Shown piece after piece: positions 54,976 through 64,000 of a stretch of DNA of 64,000 bases. The DNA is taken from NCBI GenBank assembly GCA_003194525.1, contig NBIV01000288.1, positions 1-64,000 on the forward strand, given 5' to 3'. Positions within the stretch are counted from its first letter, which is position 1. The number at the start of each line of letters is the position of its first letter. The translations under genes and the position numbers were made by a program. Source of the stretch: Gracilariopsis chorda. Lineage: Eukaryota; Rhodophyta; Florideophyceae; Gracilariales; Gracilariaceae. Under the pieces are notes generated by a model. That model saw nothing but the letters and a program-made list of their open reading frames with translations, searched no databases and was not told where the DNA came from.

Positions 54976-55215
54976 AACTTCGCATTAGGCATGGCGCTAA
55001 GTTACTGCTCAGGTCCGTCGAATGGAAAGTTGGAAAGGCTGAGTTAGAATACGTCATCATTGGACGGCCAGTATTACAGTCAATAGGCTGTGACCAACTT
55101 TGCATTAGGCATGGCGCTAATATACTGTTCAGGTCCGTCGAATGAAAAGTTGGAAAGGCTGAGTTAGAATACGTCATCATTGGACGGCCAGTATTACAGT
55201 CAATAGGCTGTGACA
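54976..55215 (+). repeat. 120-bp tandem duplication inside element 4
   Basis: Two adjacent copies of a 120-bp unit (about 54976-55095 and 55096-55215), both containing GCATTAGGCATGGCGCTAA and CATCATTGGACGGCCAGTAT. It lies between the protease and reverse transcriptase regions. Very similar copies, so a late event. Confidence 0.9.
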
Positions 55216-58200
55216 ACAAGGCCATTCTAGCCGCTGCCTGTGACCAGAATGATGGTGTCATTAACATTCCCCAAGCCTTAGCCGCGGACTCAAAGAAAAG
55301 AGCTCAACGAACTCATGGTACCATCGCATCTCTAATGAGCGGAGGGACATTTCATAGCAGCGCCACGGAAGGAGACGACGGTCTTGAGGATAGCAATGTT
55401 TACATTGACCTCGGTGACGATGATCCCCAGGATCTTGATGAAGCTATGGAGAAGCTGGTGAGAGAAGCAGAGGCTAAGGGTATGTCCACCGTAGGCACCA
55501 AAGAGCTTGGAAAGCTACTGACTGAGTTCAAGTCAATTTTCGACTAAGGCTGGGGAAAGCCGACCCAGCCAATATCCCGCCAATGCGGATCAGGCTTGAT
55601 CCAAATAAGCGGCCGGTAAAGGTCAAAGCGCGGAGGTATCCAGCGCCGCAAAGGGCCTTTCTCAAAGCCTACATGGCTAAGCTCGTAAAGCTAGGCATAT
55701 TCATACCAAACCCTCATGCAGAACGGCAGGCAGCCCCGATGTTGGTGCCAAAAGTGGGATCAAAAGCCAGGTTCAGATGCGCTATCGACTTGCGCCCATT
55801 AAACGCTGCAACGCTGAAGGAATCATGGCCCATGCCTCACCTGGATTCCGAAATACAGGATTTTGCCGGAAGCAAGTGCTTCGCTGTCGTTGACTTTGTA
55901 CACGGATACTGGCAGCTCCCACTGCACCCTGAGTCTTATACGGCATGTGGCGTAGTCTGTCCGGATGGTACCTATTCCTCAACGAGGGTCATACCTGGTC
56001 TCACAAACGCTACCTCGCACTTTCAATCATCGGTAGAACCGCTCTTTAAAGAGCTCCGAAACAATCTGAAGGCATGGCTAGACGATTTCAACCTTCACGC
56101 CAGAGATGAGCCAACGCTGCTACGTACTCTCGGGCGCTTCTTCGAAATCTGTAAGGAAACGAGCTTGTTCATCTCGGCGAAGAAGAGCCAGTCTTTCGCA
56201 AAAGAAATCAAGTGGTGCGGAAGGTTAGTCAATGGAGAAGGCTATACCATGGACCCAGCAAAGGTAGAGGGTCTCAAGGAGATGCATGCGCCCGTTACAG
56301 CGGATGAATTGTGCGAGTTTATTCACTGCTGTCGCTGGATGGCTACGGCAATCCCAGATTTCGATAGACGCGTGGCCTCGCTAAAAAATATGCTAGAAGA
56401 AGCCTACAAGAAAGCAAGTCGTGGCAAGAAACGGGCTATCAAAGGAATGGCACTGCGAGATCTGTCTTGGGGCCAGGAGTATACGCAAGCATTTGCAGAC
56501 ATACAAGACAGCCTACCAAATGCAGTGTATCTCTCATACCCGCGAGCTGGAAAAGTAATATGTGTATTCACCGATGCATCGAACAACCACTGGTCTGGAG
56601 TCGTGACTCAGACAGAACCTGACACGTTGGAGAAGCCATTCGCAGCACAGAAACACGAGCCGATGGCGTTTCTCGGAGGAGTATTCAAAGGTGCTCAAGT
56701 TAATTGGAGCACATACGAGCAGGAAGGCTACGCCATAGTGAAGACATTCGATAAGTTAGATTATATATTTCTGGACGAACATCCAGTACACGTATTCACT
56801 GACCACCCCAATTTGCTTTTCGTGTTCGCGCCGATGGCCCTCCAACCTTCATTGGGGCAGCATATAGTGGCGAAAGTGCAGCGGTGGGCGGTATTCCTCT
56901 CGCGTTTTGAATACACGATCGAGCATATACCCGGAACGGAAAACGTTTTCGCCGACATTCTTACGCGATGGACGAAAGGTTACCGGAGAAACCTACTGGT
57001 AACGCAGAAAATATGCAGCCTGGCGTTAACCGCAGCATTGATTGCACCGCCTACGGACAAAGTAGAGTGGCCGGACATTGAAGAGTTTCGAACCGCACAG
57101 GCGAACGATAATCCACCCGGCTACCTACGAGAAGGCCCGGAAGGACTGTTATATGATGGCCCAGCTATTTGGGTTCCATTCAAAGCCACTGAGCTCAAGT
57201 TGAAGATACTGATCTTATCGCACTGCGGAAGTCTCGGGCACAGAGATAGTGAGGCCACCGAGAGCGTTATACGCGAAAACTTCAAGTGGAACGGTATGTC
57301 GGGAGACATACAGGCATTCGTCAAGGGATGCCTGCAGTGCATAAAAACGCAATCCGGTGAGGTCGTGCCGATACCGTTAGGATCAGCGTTACACGGAGAA
57401 AGACCGAACGAAGTGGTGCACTTCGACTTTCTTTACATGGTCGAAAGCGTGACCCAGGAGCTTTACATATTAATCCTCAGGGATGATATGAGCTCTTTTA
57501 TCTGACTATGGCCGTTTACAGCTGCAACTAGCGCGGCTGCGGCAGAAGCCATCGCAACGTGGATAGCGACATTTGGCCTCATGGACTGGGTGGTATCTGA
57601 TCAAGGAACCCATTTCAAGAACGAACTGATGAGGGCTGTCGCAGAGGAACTTAAGCTGAACCATCACTTTACTATAGCCTACTCTCCTTGGGCAAACGGG
57701 ACGGTTGAAAGAGTGTGCAGGGAAGTTCTTCGAGCATGCAAAGCCGTGTTGCACGAGTTTAGACTTTCAGCCAAGGACTGGCCTGCAGTGACGGAATGCG
57801 TTCAGAGCATACTCAACCAAGCTCCACTTAAGAGATTGGGACTCCGTACGGGCAAAAAGGGAGTATACAGAACGCCACTGGAGGTTTTCACAGGTCACAA
57901 GCCATCAAGACCTCTCCTGAAGGCGTTACCGATGGAAAAGTACACATCTCTGCCTACACTTTCAGAAGTAAAAGCTCGACAGTTGGTTGACATTGAACGC
58001 ACGCAGGTGGCTATCGAAAACATGCACCGAGAGGTACAGACCGTAGTTTCAAAGCAAAGGCGGAAATCTATTGATCTGCACAATGCGCGAACCAATATTA
58101 TAGCTACGAACTTCACCATCGGCGACTATGTGCTCGTTCGTAAAGCCCAGAAGCACGGCCATAAACTTCAGTTTAAATGGAGAGGGCCGCGTCAGGTGGT

Positions 58201-58605
58201 GGGGTGTAAGTCCAACTGGGTCTACGAAGTGAAGGACCTTGTTAAAGGGAAAAGGGAAGCGGTGCACGCTCGGAGACTGATGTTTTACCGAGCAGCCTTA
58301 GGCAATCAAGAGGTTGATCCCCAGTTGCTGGAGTTTGCAGAACACAGCGAAACTACGTATCAGAACGCGCAGGCGATTAAGGGAATACGAAACCAAAACG
58401 ACGCCATAATTATTCTGGTAGAATGGCTCGGATTACCCGACAAGATCGATCAGACTTGGGAACCTCTGCAGAATGTACTAGAGGATTTGCCAGGGCTGTT
58501 GGAAGACTTCCAATGCACTGCCGGTGATCGCCGAATCAAGACAGAAGCTCAAAGACTCTGCAACTTCGATTATTAACGTTGTATATCAACAACGTCATTG
58601 GGCCG

Positions 58606-58847
58606 TGTTACGCGATGCAAAGTCCTGTAGCTTCGTTAGTACCAAAGACCGCCAGGCCTGTACGAGCTGACAATAATTCGAACCTAAGTCTAAGTGTCGG
58701 AAAGGTCGCGAAGGCGACCGACAAGGACTATATGGTCGGCGTCAGTAAAGGCAAGGCCTGCACTTGCAGAAGGAGGCAGAGCCTAGGTGCCCAGTATAGT
58801 GTTGCGTTGTTCCCCTCGTTGAATCTAACTGCTCGTAGAGCTCAACA
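58606..58847 (+). repeat. 3' LTR of element 4
   Basis: 242 bp partner of 53412-53653; followed by GTCA. Confidence 0.93.
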
Positions 58848-58851
58848 GTCA

Positions 58852-59494
58852 TGAAGCGCAGACCTACACATGAGAATGACGCATTAACCTTAATAGTAAT
58901 TATTGCGATACTGAGCATGTTCGCATTCAGCGTAGCGACAAGCAGAATAGGATAAAAAGCCTTCGGGTGTATCACAGCCTCCCCAAATAAAGGTCCTACA
59001 AGTCTGATTACACACACATGAAAAAGAATAGGATGTCAGAGATACGGCAGAAGAAAGCAGATGGTTTCTGTTGCGAGAAACGTACCCATGATCTTTGGTC
59101 GTAGTAAAACCTTTCAAAGTGACCTCTGCATCTACTCTCGTCGCCAGATGATTTACACCCCTTCTTGGATATGTCATATGCAGCCGCTGCGGTATTGCGG
59201 CGACGGAGACCAACATGTGTGGTGTACATGCGAGGCAGAGATATTGACGATGAAGGATATTCCCAGGCTTGGGCCTTCGAGAACGAATAAGACGTACTGT
59301 TGTCGCATGGGCTTCTGATATATGTGAGAAGTTCATGTTCGCGCAGTGGAGGGGGCCTCTCTCACATGCAACGGTATTCGGCACAGGAATCTGCCGGGGG
59401 ACTGTTTTGGTCCCCTGGGGGATGAGACTTTACTTAAATAGGGATACTACGCGACCATTGGGATACTAAAGTATGTCAGTGGCGGACGTGGCGT
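58852..59494. other. Spacer without recognised gene
   Basis: Minus-strand frames near 58890-59384 are overlapping and motif-free. No repeats seen. Confidence 0.35.
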
Positions 59495-59746
59495 TCAGAT
59501 GTTGTACGTCATTCCTTCTCTCCCAGTGACAGACTTGTACGTGTTCTCACAACTGTACCTAGCGGCCGAGTATCCGGCGAAGGCAGCGGTCGCAAGTACA
59601 ACGACGAGTAACACGGGACGCAGCGCGCAAGAGCCAAAGAGATTCATCCATTTGGAACGTGGATGATGAGGACGGACGTCTTGATGGTTAGGAAAGGCAC
59701 CGAATCCGGCTGGACTTATCGGCTTGTACTCCTCAGATAAAGCCAT
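59495..59746 (-). CDS. Small single-pass membrane protein, 83 aa
   Basis: The frame is open from 59815, but the ATG at 59746 (context CTCCCATGG) is a better start. The first ~43 residues are polar and Pro-rich (M-A-L-S-E-E-Y-K-P-I-S-P). Then one hydrophobic helix, R-P-V-L-L-V-V-V-L-A-T-A-A-F-A-G-Y, forms a transmembrane anchor, followed by a ~25-residue tail with one cysteine. The layout suggests a type II or tail-anchored-like small membrane protein. No family recognised and no operon-like neighbour. Function unknown; could be a chance ORF, though the helix is convincing. Confidence 0.45.
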   Translation of the reverse strand: MALSEEYKPISPAGFGAFPNHQDVRPHHPRSKWMNLFGSCALRPVLLVVVLATAAFAGYSAARYSCENTYKSVTGREGMTYNI

Positions 59747-59860
59747 GGGAGAAAGTGTGGTGCGAAGAAGGATGAACGCTTTGACAGAGTGGTGGCGGAC
59801 GGCTGTGCTCAACATATACTACCTGGAGCCCGATGCCTACCTTTGAGGGGAGATATGTAC

Positions 59861-59931
59861 AAGAACTCAAGAACTCAAGAACTCAAAATCTAAAGAACTC
59901 AAGATCTCAAGATCTCAAAAACTTAAGATCT
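59861..59931. repeat. Degenerate octamer tandem repeat
   Basis: About nine units of AAGAACTC and its variants (AAGATCTC, AAGATCTT), just upstream of the small membrane protein gene. A simple-sequence repeat that may vary between strains. Confidence 0.9.
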
Positions 59932-59949
59932 TTCCAATTCTTGCTTGAG

Positions 59950-60776
59950 TGCATATCTAGGACGATTGATCACGCACACACATGAAATGGTTGGTCACAC
60001 ATACATTTTTCAAGATTTATGGGTACGATGCCTTCTTTTGTGAGGCGGTGCAGGCTTTTCAGGATGAAGAAACATGAAGGACACACGGTAAGTTAGGTCA
60101 TGCTTCGAATATGCAGCGGAACGCGCAGTTTTGGCCAAACGTTCTACTGAACTTCTTAGTGAGATTTATCGATAAGGCCCTGCCGGCGGCTTGCGCTCAC
60201 TTCACGGAGTCAGTCAAGCCGACAGGCTTTCCCCCGACCATTTTTGGAATGCGCCGTTCGTATGATGCCGGTGTAGTATTGACGCAATAGAGTTCTCTTG
60301 TGCTGCAAGGGAATCGTACAGGTTCTCATCCTTCTGCGCCTATGGGTCATAATTCTGAAGTACGGAGACGCTGACATGCTGTTTCACTTGGGGCAGTTCG
60401 GTACTCGATCGATCACGTGCGAAAAAAGCCGATCTCCAATACTAGCCATAAAGGTAGACAATCCAGAGTTAGCGAAAATGTTGGGAAACGTCCCGGTTTT
60501 GAAGGTCCTCTCGTGATTCCATTGCAGATTTTGTTTTCTTTCACGCTTTGCCGTAAAGTTTACGCTCTCATCTAGCAGTAATATGAATGCCTGTGAGAAC
60601 TTTCAATATCTCGTAGCCCACGTTTGCACATAGTGATTCCAGCACCAAAGGCACGAGCCTCAAAACCCTAACTTCCAATCCCATGCAACGGTAAACAAAG
60701 AAGCGGGTGCTTCGTGCCTACTGATAGGGCTGCTACCTCAATGATTTAAACTTTGAAGTTTCGTACATCTATAAGT
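59950..60776. other. Spacer without recognised gene
   Basis: A plus-strand 72-codon frame at 60298-60516 has no motif. Nothing else supported up to the putative LTR end at 60777. Confidence 0.35.
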
Positions 60777-61224
60777 TGTAACCCTTTATCTCACAGTCAA
60801 CAGCTTTTACAGCAAATGTTCGCAAATTTATTGCTTCTCTATTCTACTGGCTAATATCTGTGGTCTTTCAAGACACCGGCGATAGAAGCGCAATGCAAGC
60901 ATTTGTTCGCTGACACTTGGCGCCCGGTGGCTGAAACCGCACTTAAACGGATAGGAACGTACATTCGTTTCTTCTTCAAGAATGGGACCACCAAATGTCA
61001 TCTTCAGACATAGTGTAGGAGAGGAGAGAGAACAGCAATTAAAGTTCACGTTTACACACTGCAACGATGACGCTTGCTGCTTCTGTCGTTTGTTATGAGA
61101 CTCTTGCCTTTTATTGGCATGTCTCCGACCGTTCATATGTTTGAATCACATTCAAACATATGAATTGAAATAATCGGTCGTCATTAACAGTACTCCAAAA
61201 GGAGTAGCTTAATACTACATTACA
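60777..61224 (-). repeat. Putative 3' LTR of element 5
   Basis: Bounded by the inverted ends TGTAAC...ATTACA, like the TGTAA...TTACA ends of element 1, and placed directly after the purine run. No second LTR is visible in the window, so the outer limit at 60777 is tentative. Contains a 15-bp-arm palindrome at 61132-61164. Confidence 0.5.
61132..61164. repeat. Perfect inverted repeat, 15-bp arms with 3-base loop
   Basis: TTCATATGTTTGAAT at 61132-61146, loop CAC, then the exact reverse complement at 61150-61164. It lies within the putative LTR of element 5, close to the start of the LTR in element sense. Confidence 0.95.
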
Positions 61225-64000
61225 TTCACCCCCTTTTTGAATGAGACATCCTCGTCAATTCTTCAAATTCACGTATGCGATCCTTGCAGTTACTCAAGTC
61301 GTTGTTTGGCATCCAGATAGCATCTTCTTGTGCATCATTTTCAAAGTGTACTAAGTAGTAGACCTTTCCACGCGATTTCTTCCTACCAAGGATTGCTTTC
61401 ACTTCCTGTTCGATATTGCCATCAGCATCGATTACTACCAAAAATGTAGTATTATCATTCTCAGGTCTCACGTACTTCTTCAGTTTAAATTCATGAAATA
61501 CATTGTGCGCACGATTCATTGTTGGCGGGAACTCAACTTTATACGTCACAGGACCCATGACTTCAATAATTGCGAGAGGACCAACAAAAATTTGGTCTGA
61601 GCTAACAGCCTAGAACCAGCAAGATTTAACATGACAAAATCTCCCATTTCAAACGATATACGTCTTCTTTTCTTGTTGGTGTAGTATACCTGTTGTGCTT
61701 GTACCATAGCGAGGTTGTCACGTGCAATAGTTTGAAAAATTTTTTCGTCTGTTCACGCATATCAAATGCAGCTTGACAATTTGAAACAGTTCTGATTTTC
61801 TTCGACAGTTGCGATTGTGGCACATAAACTAGATCCACTTCAAACGGAGTAGGCCCTGTGCTCTTGTGCTTTGTAGAGTGAAATTCGAACTCTAACTCGC
61901 TCAGAATGACTTCCCAATCCTTAGGCTTGTTCTGAATAACATGGCGTAGCATTTGGCTAAGTGTCCAAATTGTGATCTCACTCTGTCCATCCGTCTGATG
62001 GTGTCCCTTTGTTGCCATATTCTTCTCGATGTTCAACCTGTCTGTGATTCCTTCAAAAAAATTCGATGTGAACATTGGATCTCTATCGAAGACGATCCTA
62101 TCCGGCCTTCTTTGCTTGGAAAACACATGATCGAACAAAATCTAGACAAAATCCGCAGATTTAATACGCTTAGTCCTGGGAATGAAAAGACTACGCTTCG
62201 AACGTTTGTCTATGATGACAAACACAGAGTAATTTCCTTTCGCGGAGGTTGGAAATTGAGTTAACGAATCCATTGTTAACACTCCCAACATTGCTCAGGA
62301 TTCTTTTGTAGCTGCAGCATGCCTTTTTCTTTAGCACTTTTTTCGTTGTTATGCTGACACGGAAGCATGAACGCAAATAATCCACAACATCTTTGTACAT
62401 ACCTTGCCAGTAGAACAACCTGGCACATTGGTAAAACGTTATCTCGACTCCAAATTGAGGAAAATTATGTACTTCAGCAATAGCTCGTCTCCGTAGATCT
62501 CCTACGTGTGGGAGGTAGAGTCTGTGTGTGCCTCCTGCTGTCCAGAAAAGTTTCTCGTTCTCAAACGTAAAAGTATTTACATACATCTGGACTTTCTTGG
62601 AGTGCTGCGTTCCTTTCTCCAAAAAACATGTCCTAAGTTCCTTTGCCCATCTAACATTAGCGTAAGCTTCTTGCATTCTTTGCACTAAAGTTAATTCCTT
62701 CAGTCTTAATGAGCTAAACAGAGCTGGAATTTCCAAGATCCTATTTAAGGCGTCGGCAGCGCCATTCATTGAGCCCAATAGGTGTTCAATTGTAAAATTG
62801 TAGCTCTGTAGTTCATCAATCCAACGCACCTGTCTTTTATTCAGCTTCTTTCTTTACTGTAGATACTTGACCGGTTCATGATCTGTTCGTAGAACGAAAG
62901 GTCTGTCACGGAGATATACTGCCCAGATTCGTAGTGCAATAATCACTGCCAAGAGTTACTGATCTAGTTTATCCCATCTTGTCTCCGTATCGGTCAATCT
63001 ATGCGATAGATATGCGACTGGATGACCATTTTGCTCCAAAGTTGCTCCTACGGCAAACATAGAGGCATCTGTTGTTAGAACAAATGGTTCTGTTGATGAC
63101 GAGTGTTTGAGAAGTGGCACATTCGTAAGCTTCTGCTTCGCTTCTTCAAACGCGTTCTGCTCTCTCTTAGTCCATCTGAAATCTTTTCGTCCAACGAAAT
63201 TAGTCAAGTGTAACACAATGCCTGAGTAATTCTTCATGAATCGTCTGCAGAAGTTAGCTAGGCCTAAGAACCAGTGCACTTCTTTGTCAGTCTGTGGTGT
63301 TGGCCAATCCTGAACGGCTTTGAAAAATCTCTGCTGCCTTCTAATTACTTTAGACCTGACGTTGAAACCCAAGTACTGGACTTTCTCAAGTCCAAAAGCA
63401 CACTTGCTTGGTCAGAAGTACAGCTTTTGCTTTCGTAATATCTCGAATACACGCTTCAGGTGTTGTCGATGTTGTTCCACAGACTTACTGTAAATCAAGA
63501 TGTCGTCAAGGTATAGTACCATACAATCACCAAGAAATTCTTGGAACAAGCTGGCTAAGAGACGTGAAAAAGCTGCTGGAGCGTTCTTCAGTCCGAAGCA
63601 TAAGACTCGCCACTCCAAAGAACCGAAACGTGTTCTTATCGCATTCTTGTGGCAGTCTTTTTCTCTCAACCTCATCTGATGGTATCTCCAAGCCAGGTCG
63701 AGCTGTGAAAAAATATTTGCCCCAGCGACCTGATCAATAATATCGTCTATCAGCGGGATCGGGCTCGAGTCGGGAATCGTGATATTGTTCAGAGCCCTGT
63801 AGTGGCATACCATGCCCAAATCGCCGATTTTCTTCTTCACAAAGAATACTGGAGCGCCATAAGGTGACGATGAAGGGCGAAGTAACCCTTTATCAAGATA
63901 CTTCTGTAGTTGTAGCTTGAGCTCTCTCACTTCTTTGGGGACAAACGAATTACTGGTCTTACGGGAGGAGGCTCTCCACGCTTAAGATTTATTTCGAACT

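Larger units (their letters stand above)
53412..58847 (+). mobile_element. Gypsy LTR retrotransposon with chromodomain-like end, broken (element 4)
   Basis: 5.4 kb with 242-bp LTRs at 53412-53653 and 58606-58847 that differ at about eight positions (3 percent). A 4-bp target duplication GTCA lies at 53408-53411 and 58848-58851. Parts: gag about 53697-54600 with a C-x4-C-x4-H-x4-C knuckle near 54555; aspartic protease-like region near 54790; reverse transcriptase about 55600-56250; RNase H about 56560-56970; integrase about 57200-57900; and a chromodomain-like end near 58395-58525 (V-E-W-L-G-L... W-E-P-L). Broken, with about four breaks. A primer-binding site starting with TGG is not evident after the 5' LTR. 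The oldest of the three elements with paired LTRs. Confidence 0.9.
60777..64000 (-). mobile_element. Gypsy LTR retrotransposon, broken and cut by the window edge (element 5)
   Basis: A minus-strand element of the same lineage as element 1. Pol parts in order from the right edge: reverse transcriptase (about 63930-63300, Y-L-D-D near 63510), RNase H (about 63180-62830), integrase zinc domain (about 62480-62380), integrase core (about 62140-61850) and a chromodomain (about 61430-61270) with Y-L-V-H-F. A purine run with GGGGG lies near 61226-61236, directly before a putative 3' LTR (60777-61224). Several breaks, about five in the visible part; gag and the 5' LTR lie outside. Older than element 1 by its state. 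Confidence 0.85.

Noticed and set aside
1-64000. CRISPR array, prokaryotic operons or ribosomal RNA genes
   Set aside because: No regularly spaced direct repeats with spacers, no ribosome-binding-site-led gene strings and no rRNA-like conserved sequence were seen; the content is eukaryotic.

Overview
The window looks like a repeat-dominated stretch of a eukaryotic nuclear genome with few, intronless host genes. The visible host products are secreted or zinc-finger proteins, and nearly everything else is transposon-derived. Many superfamilies lie side by side: chromodomain Gypsy LTR elements, piggyBac-like, PIF/Harbinger, CACTA-like, pogo-like and LINE. A red macroalga (florideophyte) would fit this mix of compact genes and heavy Gypsy load, but no diagnostic host gene is present, so the organism is left open.

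Layout. 0-5.8 kb holds a fossil Gypsy reverse transcriptase fragment, then a decayed CACTA-type transposase (1331-3304) and an unassigned ORF. 5.8-11.07 kb is a whole-looking Gypsy element on the minus strand with near-identical 237-bp LTRs and a 5-bp target duplication. 11.1-13.8 kb is ORF-poor. 13.95-14.92 kb is a decayed pogo-like transposase. 16.06-23.20 kb is two PIF/Harbinger elements placed end to end on a shared TTA, each with a plus-strand transposase and a minus-strand Myb/SANT-like partner gene. 25.6-32.3 kb is the main host gene cluster, all on the minus strand: one unknown secreted protein and two paralogous secreted cysteine-rich proteins, one carrying a one-base frameshift. 32.84-45.95 kb is a piggyBac-like element (with a small MITE-like neighbour) whose transposase was split by a 9.9-kb chromodomain Gypsy element. 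47-53 kb holds a C2H2 zinc-finger gene, a LINE tail, a small secreted cysteine-rich protein and two unassigned ORFs. 53.4-58.85 kb is an older chromodomain Gypsy element. 59.5-59.75 kb is a small single-pass membrane protein. 60.8-64 kb is a broken Gypsy element of the same lineage as the one at 5.8-11 kb, running off the right edge.

The most unusual signal is in the Gypsy element at 35.1-45.0 kb. Its LTRs and coding sequence are packed with short, non-identical inverted repeats (stems of 4-6 bp, loops of about 2-7 nt) every few tens of bases, an architecture not seen in the other Gypsy elements here. Second is the piggyBac-like element, which appears to be flanked by CTAG rather than TTAA and carries a 16-bp palindrome next to its ends. 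Third is a 28-bp quasi-palindrome inside a Harbinger transposase that looks like a template-switch mutation.

Genes were judged by eye; functional names rest on recognised motifs, not on database searches.
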